Shown piece by piece: positions 1 through 8,334 of a DNA stretch of 64,000 bases. Location: positions 80,445 to 144,444 of the forward strand of contig NZ_KQ948943.1 in NCBI RefSeq assembly GCF_001514235.1. The letters run 5' to 3'. Below the pieces are notes generated by a model. That model searched no databases. It had not been told where the DNA came from and saw only the letters and a list, made by a program, of their open reading frames with translations. Positions within the stretch are counted from its first letter, which is position 1. The number at the start of each line of letters is the position of its first letter. Source of the stretch: Streptomyces caeruleatus (GTDB lineage: Bacteria > Actinomycetota > Actinomycetes > Streptomycetales > Streptomycetaceae). The position numbers and the translations under genes are program-made.

Positions 1-270
1 GACGGCGTCGACCCGTACCGTGACGTTGTCCCGGGTGATGCCCTCCTGCGCCGGCACCGGCATCGTCACGATCTGCATGTTCACTTTGCGCAGCTTGTCC
101 ACGCCCGGCACGATCATCGTGAACCCGGGCCCGCGCACCTGGGGCCGGAGCCTGCCGAGGCGGAAGACCACGCCTCGTTCGTACTGCTTGACGACCCGCG
201 CCCCGGCCATGACGTACACCGCACCGGCGGACGCGAGCGCCACCCCCGCCGCCACCAGCTCCTCGATCAT
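1..270 (-). CDS. SPFH/slipin (stomatin-prohibitin) family membrane protein, 3' end beyond window
   Basis: Only the first 90 codons are present; the gene runs off the left edge. Residues about 3-22 are a hydrophobic anchor, followed by VVKQYERGVVFRLGRL and the PGF-T-IVPGVDKLRKV block, which is the standard opening of slipin/stomatin SPFH proteins. Members of this family form oligomeric scaffolds on the inner membrane and often work with NfeD-type partners; no such partner lies upstream here. The ATG is the first in-frame start, and a G-rich stretch about 8 nt upstream could act as ribosome binding site. The family is confident; the specific role is not. Confidence 0.8.
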   Translation of the reverse strand, partial: MIEELVAAGVALASAGAVYVMAGARVVKQYERGVVFRLGRLRPQVRGPGFTMIVPGVDKLRKVNMQIVTMPVPAQEGITRDNVTVRVDAV

Positions 271-330
271 CAGCGACCCCCAGGAGTACGGCCCGTACTC
301 CCGAAGGTAACCCCGCGCCACGACAAGGAC

Positions 331-363
331 GAGCCCCCGCACGACAGTTGCGTACGGGGGCTC
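331..363 (-). terminator. Hairpin terminator downstream of the secreted protease
   Basis: A perfect 9-bp stem (GAGCCCCCG / CGGGGGCTC) with a 15-nt loop lies between the protease stop and the SPFH start. There is no U-tract, as is common in Streptomyces. It should stop protease transcripts before they reach the SPFH gene. Confidence 0.6.
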
Positions 364-454
364 ACATGCTGCTGGCCGCGCTTCGATCCGCCCGGATCAG
401 ACCGTAGAGATCAAGCCATCGGGATCAGGGCGCCGACCGGACGTCAGTGGACCG

Positions 455-1360
455 TCAGTAGACGCTGACGCCATACGCGCTGAGGGCCTCGGTGACCGGC
501 TGGAAGAAGGTCGTGCCACCGGAGGTGCAGTCGCCGCTGCCGCCGGAGGTCAGACCGTACGCGGTCCCGTTGCTGCCGTAGAGCGAACCGCCGGAGTCGC
601 CGGGCTCGGCGCAGACGGTGGTCTGGATCAGACCGGAGACGACGTCGCCGCCGCCGTAGTTGACGGTCGCGTTCAGGGCGGTGACCCGGCCGCTGTGCGT
701 GCCGGTGGTGGAGCCGTCACGGATGACGGTGGTGCCCACGCTGGGCGTGGCCGCGCGGGTGATGTCCACGCCGTTCGCGGTGCCGGGCCGGCTGACGGAA
801 CCGGAGTAGCGCACGATGCCGTAGTCGTTGCCCGGGAAGCTGGAGCCGGCGGTCGAGCCGATGACCGTGGTGCGGCCGGAGTTGGAGTACCAGGTGCCCG
901 CGCCGTCGGTGCAGTGGCCGGCGGTCAGGAAGTACTGGTTGCCACTGCTGTCCTGGACGTTGAAGCCGAGCGAGCAGCGCCAGCTACTCGCATAGATGGC
1001 GTCGCCACCCTGGATGAACTTGCTGAACTTGCCGGGGACGCTCTTGATGGTGAGCGCGTCGGCGTCCGCCCCGGCCTGCTGCTTGATCTTCGCTATCTCC
1101 GCCTGGGAGACCGTGGAGTCGACGGTCACCGTGACGCGGTTGGTCTTGCTGTCGACGGCCCAGGCGGTGCCGGGGACGTCGGCCTTCAGCACGGAGCCGC
1201 TGACGCTCTTGAGCTCGGCGGCGCTGAAGGTGGCGGGAGTCTCCGCGGCGGTCGCGTTGGGGATCGCGATCGCGGCTGCGGCGACGAGGCCGGAGGAAAC
1301 GGCGATCAGCCGGGTCCGTCTCGTGATGCCACTGCGGGGGGTGGTGCGCTTGATCCTCAC
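455..1360 (-). CDS. Secreted chymotrypsin-like serine protease (streptogrisin family, S1E) with propeptide
   Basis: A 301-residue preproprotein. Residues 1-39 are a secretion signal: an Arg-rich n-region, a hydrophobic core and ATAAE at the likely cleavage site. Residues 40-115 are a short propeptide of the streptogrisin A/B type, and the mature enzyme should begin at Ile116 (IQGGDAIYA). The catalytic triad is visible: His149 in TAGHC, Asp179 in GNDYGIV and Ser256 in GDSGGS. Cysteine pairs 129/150 and 250/278 match the two disulphides of streptogrisins. The start is GTG, with GGAGGG about 9 nt upstream. It is expected to be an extracellular endopeptidase that removes its own propeptide. It is transcribed alone, with a hairpin after it. 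Confidence 0.93.
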   Translation of the reverse strand: MRIKRTTPRSGITRRTRLIAVSSGLVAAAAIAIPNATAAETPATFSAAELKSVSGSVLKADVPGTAWAVDSKTNRVTVTVDSTVSQAEIAKIKQQAGADADALTIKSVPGKFSKFIQGGDAIYASSWRCSLGFNVQDSSGNQYFLTAGHCTDGAGTWYSNSGRTTVIGSTAGSSFPGNDYGIVRYSGSVSRPGTANGVDITRAATPSVGTTVIRDGSTTGTHSGRVTALNATVNYGGGDVVSGLIQTTVCAEPGDSGGSLYGSNGTAYGLTSGGSGDCTSGGTTFFQPVTEALSAYGVSVY

Positions 1361-1484
1361 TTTTCGTTCCCTCCAAGGGAAGTCGGGGGCCCGCGTGGGG
1401 GTCGGGGCCCGTGAGGCGCAGTCAGTCGGCCGGTCGTCTCCGGATCCCGAACACGTCGTGCCCCTGACAAGCGCTGAGGGGGAG

Positions 1485-1532
1485 TATTCGGCCGAACGGC
1501 CGGTTGGCGCAAGAGCGCCTTTCGGCCGTCAA
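1485..1532 (-). promoter_or_regulatory. Candidate promoter/operator region of the protease gene
   Basis: On the minus strand a TTGACG hexamer (1532-1527) is followed by the inverted repeat GGCGC-tctt-GCGCC (1519-1506) and then by a GGCCG-rich palindrome near 1488-1503. The region is about 130-170 nt upstream of the protease GTG. No convincing -10 box is visible, so the call is tentative. Confidence 0.3.
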
Positions 1533-1611
1533 CTTTTGAACCACCTTTACGTTTTGGCCATCAGCCGCGGTCAGCGGCGTTCTGGGCCCGTCCCCGCCCC
1601 GAGCGGAGCAC

Positions 1612-2847
1612 CTAACAACCGTCGCAAGGGCAACAGCAATCGCACCCGTCGCAGTCACAGTCACGACAGCAGCCCTCACGCTTCTTACGCGACCACGGCC
1701 CCTCGTACTCCTTCGCACAGCACAGCTTGCAGGTGCAGCACAGCAGCCAGAACATCCCGCAGCCGGCCCAGAACCCACGCCGCTTCGGCGGCTGGGGCGC
1801 CGGCACCCCGCCGAACCCCCCGAAGTCACCCCCGCCCCCGCCACCTCCGCCGGGCACGCCCCCGCCCCCCGCGTACGGGTTCCCGCCGGCGTACGGATTC
1901 CCGCCACCGGCGTACGGATTCTGCGGCGCCCCGTACGGCCCCTGCTGGGGCGGCTGCCCATAGGGACCGGGCTGATGCGACGCGCAAGCGGGCACCGTGC
2001 CGAACGCGCGGTCCACCGAGCGCCGCAGCTCGTGCACCAGCAGCAGGTGGGCGAGCCCCGGATCCGTGAACTCCACCTCGCGCAGCGCCAGCCGCACCCC
2101 CTGCACGGCGTCGTCCGCGAGCCGTCGCGCCTCGGCGAGGGAGGTGCCGGTCGCGGTGAGCGGGTTCCACGCGCCCGCCTCGGCGTCGGCCGCCCGGTCC
2201 TCCACGGCGTCCAGGAGGTGGGCCAGCCGGCCGAAGAGGCGCCCGGCCTCGGCGAGCGGCTCGGCGTTCCGCGGCCGTCCGGCCAGGATCGCGGTGTGCG
2301 CGAAGGCGGCGGCGGTCGCCGTCTCGGTCGGTTCGGTCACGGTGAGGATCGACGTCCCGATCCCGGCGAGCGTCTCGATGCCGATCTGCCGGTCCACGGC
2401 GTCGACGAGTACGGCGGTGTCGAACCCGACGGCCGAGCCGCTCCGCGCGCCCGCCGCACCCCAGCCGGTGGCGACCCGGCGCGCGGCGAGCGCCACCGGC
2501 TTACGGGCCAGCAGTCCGTCGCCGTCGGCCACATGGTCACGCACCTTGGCCGAGGCCAGCACCAGGGAGACGGCGGCGGCCAGCCGGGCGCCCTCGCCTT
2601 GCGCGACGGACGCGGTGCGCATACCGCGCAGCGGACACGGTCCGGCCGTGCGCCGCAGTCCGCTGTCCTGGTCCGCCTGAGCCTCTGTCAGAACGGAGAT
2701 GAGGAGGCCGCCGTAGTTCGTCACGATCCGCGCGAACTGGCCGTGGTCGCCGCGCAGCGCGAGGCACAGCCCGCACAAATGCGCCATCCACTGGCCGGTG
2801 AGCTTCTCTCCGAGTCGATGACGGCAGGGCCTGACCATTCCGAACAT
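1612..2847 (-). CDS. DUF5685-type protein with Gly/Tyr/Pro repeats and a cysteine-rich C-terminus
   Basis: A 411-residue protein. The N-terminal 30 residues (MFGMVRPCRHRLGEKL, then HLCGLCLALRGDHGQ) contain Cys/His motifs that I associate with the DUF5685 family; residues to about 280 form a mostly helical domain of unknown function. Residues about 290-345 are a low-complexity tract of PYG and NPYAGG repeats ending in a run of glycines. The last 45 residues are extremely Cys-rich, with CC and CxC clusters mixed with Asp. The tail could bind metal or be modified; that is inference. ATG is preceded by GGGGGAG at 6-7 nt. The gene stands alone, divergent from the sepF paralogue. Confidence 0.75.
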   Translation of the reverse strand: MFGMVRPCRHRLGEKLTGQWMAHLCGLCLALRGDHGQFARIVTNYGGLLISVLTEAQADQDSGLRRTAGPCPLRGMRTASVAQGEGARLAAAVSLVLASAKVRDHVADGDGLLARKPVALAARRVATGWGAAGARSGSAVGFDTAVLVDAVDRQIGIETLAGIGTSILTVTEPTETATAAAFAHTAILAGRPRNAEPLAEAGRLFGRLAHLLDAVEDRAADAEAGAWNPLTATGTSLAEARRLADDAVQGVRLALREVEFTDPGLAHLLLVHELRRSVDRAFGTVPACASHQPGPYGQPPQQGPYGAPQNPYAGGGNPYAGGNPYAGGGGVPGGGGGGGGDFGGFGGVPAPQPPKRRGFWAGCGMFWLLCCTCKLCCAKEYEGPWSRKKREGCCRDCDCDGCDCCCPCDGC

Positions 2848-3169
2848 GACGCTCCCCCGAGGTTCTTACGGTGTACTCACGACGCTGAGCTGCCGCATCG
2901 TACCGAGCGGAGTAGTGAACGCCGTGACGGGCTCGTTCACCCGTACGCACCTCACATCACCCAAACGCCGTGAAGAATCATATTTCACTCACAGTCAGCA
3001 GCCGTACGTGGCATGCCCCTTGGGGTACACGGGCTCTCGACGTATTCGCTGTGCACCAGTACCGTCACAAACCCCCCGCGCGGCGTCTATCCACTTGGCG
3101 CGACGTCCGCATCATGGATGACCATAGGGATACGGAATGTAAGAGAGACCGCTGTGAGAGGAGGCGTCC
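2848..3169. other. Divergent intergenic region between the DUF5685 gene and the sepF paralogue
   Basis: This 322-bp region must hold both promoters. It is less GC-rich than the flanking genes, with an AT-rich patch around 2970-2990 and GTGAAC/GTTCAC half-sites at 2915-2920 and 2935-2940. The sepF ribosome binding site GAGGAGG lies at its right end. I see no ORF or RNA gene in it. Confidence 0.5.
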
Positions 3170-3607
3170 ATGGGATCGGTGCGCAAGGCGAGTGCCTGGC
3201 TGGGCCTCGTTGACGACAACGATGACGAGCGTTACTACGACGACGACTACTCGGAAGGGACCGAGCCCGGCGAGGCCTGGGTCACCGACCCGCGGGTCAA
3301 GGTGGCCACGGACGTCGCCGAGGAGAAGGGCCGCCGCATCGGCACGGTCACTCCGGACAGCTTCCGGGACGCCCGCGCCATCGGCGAGCTGTTCCGGGAC
3401 GGGGTCCCGGTCATCATGAACCTCACGGCCATGGAGCCCGCGGACGCCAAGCGGGTCGTCGACTTCGCGGCGGGCCTCATCTTCGGTCTGCGCGGCTCGA
3501 TCGACCGGGTGTCCAACCGCGTGTTCCTGCTGACCCCGGCCGACACGGAGATCATCAGCGGTGAGCGTGCGACGCACCGCGAGGACGGCTTCTACAACCA
3601 GAGCTGA
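3170..3607 (+). CDS. SepF-like cell division protein (paralogue)
   Basis: A 145-residue SepF family (DUF552) protein. It begins with a short amphipathic segment (MGSVRKASAWLGLV), suited to membrane attachment, then an acidic linker (residues 15-35). The globular SepF core covers about 45-130, with SFRDARAIGE, VPVIMNLTAMEP and FAAGLIFGLRGSIDRV. SepF tethers FtsZ rings to the membrane. Streptomyces carry a main sepF in the ftsZ cluster plus paralogues; this copy has no division genes around it, so I take it as a paralogue equivalent in position to SCO1749. AGGAGG sits 6-7 nt before the ATG. Confidence 0.88.
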   Translation: MGSVRKASAWLGLVDDNDDERYYDDDYSEGTEPGEAWVTDPRVKVATDVAEEKGRRIGTVTPDSFRDARAIGELFRDGVPVIMNLTAMEPADAKRVVDFAAGLIFGLRGSIDRVSNRVFLLTPADTEIISGERATHREDGFYNQS

Positions 3608-3632
3608 GGCAGGGCCGTCCACCGGCCCTGCC
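3608..3632. terminator. Bidirectional hairpin terminator between sepF paralogue and acyl-CoA dehydrogenase
   Basis: A perfect 9-bp stem (GGCAGGGCC / GGCCCTGCC) with a 7-nt loop lies in the 39-bp gap between two convergent genes. It immediately follows the sepF stop codon. Confidence 0.7.
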
Positions 3633-3646
3633 CCCTCCTGGTGGGC

Positions 3647-4837
3647 TCACCGGAAGGCGTCGAGTCCGGTGAGCGCCTTGCCCAGCACGAGCTGGTGCAT
3701 CTCGACGGTGCCCTCGTAGGTGAGCACCGACTCAAGGTTGGTCGCGTGCCGCATCACGGGGTATTCGAGCGAGATCCCGTTGGCGCCGAGGATCGTCCGG
3801 GACATACGGCAGATGTCGATGGCCTCACGGACGTTGTTGAGCTTGCCGAAGCTGACCTGCTCGGGACGCAGGCGGCCGGCGTCCATGCGCCGCCCCAGAT
3901 GATGGGCGAGCAGAATCCCCTTGTGCAGTTCGAGCGCCATGTCGGCGAGCTTGGCCTGGGTGAGCTGGAAGCCCCCGATCGGCCGGCCGAACTGCTCCCG
4001 CGTCTTCGCGTAGTCGACAGCGGCCTCGAAACAGGACCGCGCAGCCCCCATGGCGCCCCACACGATCCCGTACCGCGCGTGCGAGAGACAGCTGAGCGGC
4101 CCCTTGAGCCCCACGACCTCCGGCAGCACGGCGTCGGCCGGCAGTCGTACGTCGTCCAGCACGAGCTCACTGGTGACGGAGGCGCGCAGCGACAGCTTGT
4201 GCTTGATCTCAGGAGCGGAGAACCCGGCACTGTCGGCCGGCACGACGAACCCGCGGATCCCCTCCTCCGTCTGCGCCCACACCACTGCGACCCCGGCGAC
4301 GGACCCGTTGGTGATCCACATCTTCCGCCCGCTGAGCACCCAGTCGGCGCCGTCGCGCTTGGCGTAGGTCCGCATGGACGCCGGGTCGGACCCGTGGTCG
4401 GGCTCGGTCAGCCCGAAGCACCCGATGACCTCACCGGAGGCCATCCGGGGCAGCCACTCCTGCTTCTGCTCCTCGCTCCCGAACCGGTGGATGGCGTACA
4501 TGGCGAGGGAGCCCTGCACGGAGACGAGGGACCGGATCCCGGAGTCGGCGGCCTCCAGCTCCAGACAGGCGAGCCCGTACTGCACGGCGGAGGCCCCGGT
4601 ACAGCCGTACCCCTCCAGCGACATCCCGAGGGCACCGATCTCCCCGAGCTCCCGCGCGAGTTCCCGGATCTCCGGCAGCTCCCCCTTCTCGTACCACTCG
4701 GCGACATACGGCACGACCCGATCCGCCGCCCAAGCCCGCACGGTGCTCCGGATCGCCAGGTCCTCGGGCTCCAGGAGGTCGTCGATACCGAGGGGATCGG
4801 CGGGGTCGAACGGGGGCAACTTCGAGGACGCTGACAT
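3647..4837 (-). CDS. Acyl-CoA dehydrogenase, glutaryl-CoA dehydrogenase type
   Basis: A 396-residue flavoprotein of the acyl-CoA dehydrogenase family. The sequence runs through the N-terminal helical domain, the FAD-binding block CFGLTEPDHGSDP, then MWITNGSVAG and the C-terminal domain. The catalytic base is Glu375 in TYEGT. SGIRSLVSVQGSL, with its Arg, and the length both favour the glutaryl-CoA dehydrogenase subgroup, which oxidises and decarboxylates glutaryl-CoA to crotonyl-CoA in lysine and tryptophan breakdown. A related short-chain substrate cannot be excluded. GGAGGG precedes the ATG. A 17-bp palindrome lies 24 bp upstream and probably controls the gene. Confidence 0.85.
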   Translation of the reverse strand: MSASSKLPPFDPADPLGIDDLLEPEDLAIRSTVRAWAADRVVPYVAEWYEKGELPEIRELARELGEIGALGMSLEGYGCTGASAVQYGLACLELEAADSGIRSLVSVQGSLAMYAIHRFGSEEQKQEWLPRMASGEVIGCFGLTEPDHGSDPASMRTYAKRDGADWVLSGRKMWITNGSVAGVAVVWAQTEEGIRGFVVPADSAGFSAPEIKHKLSLRASVTSELVLDDVRLPADAVLPEVVGLKGPLSCLSHARYGIVWGAMGAARSCFEAAVDYAKTREQFGRPIGGFQLTQAKLADMALELHKGILLAHHLGRRMDAGRLRPEQVSFGKLNNVREAIDICRMSRTILGANGISLEYPVMRHATNLESVLTYEGTVEMHQLVLGKALTGLDAFR

Positions 4838-4860
4838 GGGACACCCTCCGGGAGGATTAA

Positions 4861-4877
4861 AACTAGCGCCGCTAGTT
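4861..4877. promoter_or_regulatory. TetR-style palindromic operator upstream of the acyl-CoA dehydrogenase
   Basis: AACTAGCG-C-CGCTAGTT is a perfect 8-bp inverted repeat around one base, 24 bp before the start codon and just upstream of the ribosome binding site. It is AT-richer than its surroundings. Size and position fit a TetR-family repressor of acyl-CoA metabolism; no regulator gene is adjacent. Confidence 0.6.
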
Positions 4878-5045
4878 ACGACTCTGGGCAGACGCTACGA
4901 CGCGGTGTCCCGCACGTCCAGTACGACCCCCACGGGACTCGTTCGCCACGTAGGGGCGGCCGCCGGCGGCGATCGGCCCCCACGGGAGACGTCCACCTGT
5001 CAACGAACCGTAAACGGGTGGTGCGTGGGTGGGAGAAGGCTTTGG

Positions 5046-6647
5046 TCAAGCGGAGACGCGGGACTCCACGACTTCCCTCGGCTTGGGCAACTCCACCGCG
5101 GGCGCCTCACACTGCATGACCCGCGGCAACCGCAACGCCATCACGGCCCCCAGCAGCAACAACCCCGCACTCACCAGCAACGTCACATGCAGCCCGTGCA
5201 CAAAACAGTCCCGAGCCGCCCGCTGCAGAGCCACCCCCGCAGACCCGCCCAGCCGCGCAGCGACCTCGTACGCCTCACCCAGCGAATGCGAAGCCGCCGC
5301 GGAGGCCGACGCCGGAACACCCGACACGTTCGCCAGCCCGGGGGCATACGCCGCGTTCATCACGCTGCCCAGCAGCGCGATGCCGATCCCCGCGCCCAGC
5401 TGGTACGAGGTCTCGCCGATCGCCGCAGCCCCACCCGCCTGCTCGGGCGGAGCCTCGCTCAGCATCGATTCGTACGCCCCGAAGAGCGTCGTCTCCAGCC
5501 CGAAGCCCAGCAGCACGAACCCGAACAACAGCAGCCCGGGGTTGTCCTCGCCGCCCATCGCCGTCAGCAGCAGCACCGCGACGGCCGTCAGCACGAACCC
5601 GGCGCACACCATCCGCCGCGGCCCGAACCGCCGCAGCATCCGCGCGCCCGCGAGCCCGGCCGCCATCGCCGCGAACGTCAGCGGCAGCAGCCGTAGACCC
5701 GTCTCCAGCGGCGAGAGTCCCAGCACCAGCTGCAGATACTGCGCCGCGATCAGTTCGAGCCCCACGAGCGCGAGCATCGCCAGCACGATGCAGCCGACCG
5801 AGGTACTGAACGCCGGCCGCGCGAACATCCGCAGGTCCACCAGCGGAAACTCCCGGCGCCGCTGCCGCCGTACGAAGAGCACCAGCAGCACCGCGCCTAC
5901 CACCAGCGGCACCAGGGTGAGCAGGCTGGCCACCTGCTCCCCGCCGCCGAGCCGCTTGACGCCCAGCACCATGCCGAACAGTCCGGCCGCCGCCATCAGC
6001 GCGCCGACGACGTCCCAGGGACCCTTGCCGTCGCCCTTGGACTCGGGCAGCAGCAGCCGTCCCACCGGGAGGCTGACCAGCATCAGCGGGATGTTGACGA
6101 GGAAGACCGAGCCCCACCAGAAGTGTTCGAGGAGGAAGCCGCCGAGCAGCGGTCCGACGGCCGCGCCGACCGCGGCGACGGCGCTCCAGATGCCGATGGC
6201 GAGGGCCCGCTCGCGCCGGTCGGGGAAGACCTGGCGCAGGATCGACAGGGTCGCGGGCATGATCATCGCGCCGCCGACACCGAGCAGGGCGCGGGCCACG
6301 ATCAGCACCTGTGGATCGTGGGCGAGGGCCGCGAGGCCCGAGGCGAGACCGAAGAGGGCGTAACCGAGGAGCAGGACGCGTCTGCGGCCCACCCGGTCGC
6401 CGAGCGTGCCGAAGAGGATCAGCAGCGAGGCGCAGACCAGCGGATAGATGTCGACGATCCAGAGCAGCTCTATCGCGCCGGGCCTGAGGTCCTCGGTGAC
6501 GGCCGGCACAGCCACGTGCAGCACGGTCGCGTCGACCGCGACGAGCAGCAGGCTGGCACAGAGGACGACGAGGACGACCCAGCGGTTGGCACCGGCCCCG
6601 GCCGCCCGACGGCGCAGCCCAGCGGCAGCCGTGGTCGTCCCGGACAT
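5046..6647 (-). CDS. MFS drug-efflux transporter, DHA2 (EmrB/QacA) 14-TMS family
   Basis: A 533-residue polytopic membrane protein with about 14 hydrophobic segments. The first helix carries LVAVDATVLHVAVPAV, the D1 motif of 14-helix drug/proton antiporters with its membrane-embedded Asp. GTLGDRVGRRRVL is motif A between helices 2 and 3. The family expels cationic drugs, dyes or antibiotics using the proton gradient; SmvA/QacA-like proteins are the closest match I recognise. GGGAGG precedes the ATG. No TetR regulator flanks it, and it lies apart from any biosynthetic cluster, so the substrate is unknown. Confidence 0.88.
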   Translation of the reverse strand: MSGTTTAAAGLRRRAAGAGANRWVVLVVLCASLLLVAVDATVLHVAVPAVTEDLRPGAIELLWIVDIYPLVCASLLILFGTLGDRVGRRRVLLLGYALFGLASGLAALAHDPQVLIVARALLGVGGAMIMPATLSILRQVFPDRRERALAIGIWSAVAAVGAAVGPLLGGFLLEHFWWGSVFLVNIPLMLVSLPVGRLLLPESKGDGKGPWDVVGALMAAAGLFGMVLGVKRLGGGEQVASLLTLVPLVVGAVLLVLFVRRQRRREFPLVDLRMFARPAFSTSVGCIVLAMLALVGLELIAAQYLQLVLGLSPLETGLRLLPLTFAAMAAGLAGARMLRRFGPRRMVCAGFVLTAVAVLLLTAMGGEDNPGLLLFGFVLLGFGLETTLFGAYESMLSEAPPEQAGGAAAIGETSYQLGAGIGIALLGSVMNAAYAPGLANVSGVPASASAAASHSLGEAYEVAARLGGSAGVALQRAARDCFVHGLHVTLLVSAGLLLLGAVMALRLPRVMQCEAPAVELPKPREVVESRVSA

Positions 6648-6906
6648 GTACGTACCTCCCAGATGTTCCCTCGCCCCCGGCGGTCACACGGGGTGGGGAC
6701 TCCCCGTGGCCCGGCCGGAGAGGAGCGGTGGTCTCCGGCCCACGCGACGAAGGGCGAGTGACTCGTCAGAGTACGCGAGTCCGACTCGGCGCCGAGTGGC
6801 GGACCTCTCACACCTGTGCGGAACCAGTGTGGCGTATGCCACTCCCGCCCCCTTCCGTCGCACTCCCGCCGACCTCCCCGTTCTGCCCCCGCCGATAATC
6901 GGGCCC

Positions 6907-8097
6907 GTGACCGATCTTGCGATGCGCGTGACCCCGGCCCGTTCCGAGGCGCTGCGCCGGGCCGCCCCGGCGCTCCTCGGGTACGCGGCCGTACGCGCCC
7001 TCGGGCTGCTCGTCCTGGCCCTGTGGAGCGCGATGCGCGACAAGGACGCGTACACCCTGCTGACCGCCCGCTGGGACGCGCTCTGGTACACGAGGATCGC
7101 CGAGCTGGGGTACGGCTACGAGGTGCGGCTGCCGAACGGCGACGTGCACTCGAATCTCGCGTTCTTCCCGCTGTTGCCCTGGCTGGAGCGGCTGGTCGCG
7201 GAGGTGTCCCCGCTGTCGTACGCCGACGGCGGCTTCGTCGTCAGCCTGCTGGCCTCGCTCGCCGCGGCCTGGGGGATCTTCGCGGTGGCGGAGCATGTGT
7301 ACGGCCGCCGCGTCGGTGTCTGCGCGGTCCTGCTGTGGGCGGTCCTGCCCGTCGGGGTCGTGCAGTCGATGGCGTACAGCGAGTCACTGTTCACGGCGCT
7401 GGCCGCCTGGTCCCTCTACGCGGTCCTGACCGGCCGCTGGATCACGGCGGGCACCCTGGCCCTGCTGGCGGGGCTGACCCGGCCGGTGGGACTGGCCGTG
7501 GTCGCGGCGGTGTGGGTGGCGGGCATCGCCGCGTTCGTGCGGGAGCGCGGGGCCGCCCGGGCGCCGGGCGCGGGCGGCCCGGGACTCCCCCGCGGTGTTC
7601 CGGTGCGCCGCGCACTGGGGATGCTGCTCGCCCCGCTCGGCGTCGCCGCCTATGTCCTGTGGGTCGGCCACCGCACCGGCAAGGGCCCGCTGGGCTATCT
7701 CGACGTCCAGGCGGGCTGGCGCAACGGTTTCGACGGCGGGTACGCCTTCGCCCGGTTCGTCGCCGAAAAGTTCACGTCGTTGCCGTCGGCCCTGGCAGGG
7801 GTCGGGCTGCTGGTCGGCGTCGGCCTGCTGGTCTGGCTGTATGTCGTCTGCGTACGGCAGCGCCAGCCGTTGCCGCTGCTGGTGTACGCGGGTGTCGTCA
7901 CCGCACTCGCCCTGTGCGCGTCGAGCTACTTCGGCTCGAAACCGCGCCTGCTGCTGCCCGCTTTCCCGCTGCTCCTGCCGCTCGCCCGGTCCCTCGCCGG
8001 CCTGCGTACCCGCAGGTCGGTGCTGCTGGTGGGCGCTGTGGCCGTGGCCTCGGCGGCGTACGGGGGGTTCTGGCTGAACGGCAGCGGTCCGCCCTGA
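6907..8097 (+). CDS. PIG-V-like mannosyltransferase family integral membrane protein
   Basis: A 396-residue polytopic membrane protein with roughly 8-10 hydrophobic segments. The first extracytoplasmic loop carries RWDALWYTRIAELGY and then HSNLAFFPLLPWL, motifs of the PIG-V/GT-C mannosyltransferase family, where an acidic residue near the lipid-linked donor is catalytic. SYSES-like SMAYSESLFTALAAW also fits that family. It probably transfers a mannose or other sugar from a polyprenyl-phosphate donor on the outer face of the membrane; the acceptor is unknown. I chose GTG at 6907 because the hydrophobic core starts about 20 residues later and the region before it reads as intergenic. No strong ribosome binding site is visible. 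Confidence 0.78.
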   Translation: MTDLAMRVTPARSEALRRAAPALLGYAAVRALGLLVLALWSAMRDKDAYTLLTARWDALWYTRIAELGYGYEVRLPNGDVHSNLAFFPLLPWLERLVAEVSPLSYADGGFVVSLLASLAAAWGIFAVAEHVYGRRVGVCAVLLWAVLPVGVVQSMAYSESLFTALAAWSLYAVLTGRWITAGTLALLAGLTRPVGLAVVAAVWVAGIAAFVRERGAARAPGAGGPGLPRGVPVRRALGMLLAPLGVAAYVLWVGHRTGKGPLGYLDVQAGWRNGFDGGYAFARFVAEKFTSLPSALAGVGLLVGVGLLVWLYVVCVRQRQPLPLLVYAGVVTALALCASSYFGSKPRLLLPAFPLLLPLARSLAGLRTRRSVLLVGAVAVASAAYGGFWLNGSGPP

Positions 8098-8334
8098 CCG
8101 CCGGTGGGCCCAGGGAAGCTCCGAGAGAATTCCGCATTATGCGCCGGTGAACAAATACAAAAGCGCGATAAACGCCCGGTCCGGAATGATCAAAGGAATT
8201 GAGGGCCACCGTCTCCGACGATTACGCATTCGCTCGAAATAAACTCCCCCCTGAGAGGAATCCCACATCACATCGTCATCACAAAGACGGTGAATCGACC
8301 GGGATCCGAGCTCACTCGCTGTAACGTCGATTGG

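Noticed and set aside
695..2069. Long plus-strand frames over the protease and DUF5685 genes
   Set aside because: Their composition is that of antisense GC-rich frames and no motifs occur, whereas the minus-strand genes have clear domains and ribosome binding sites.
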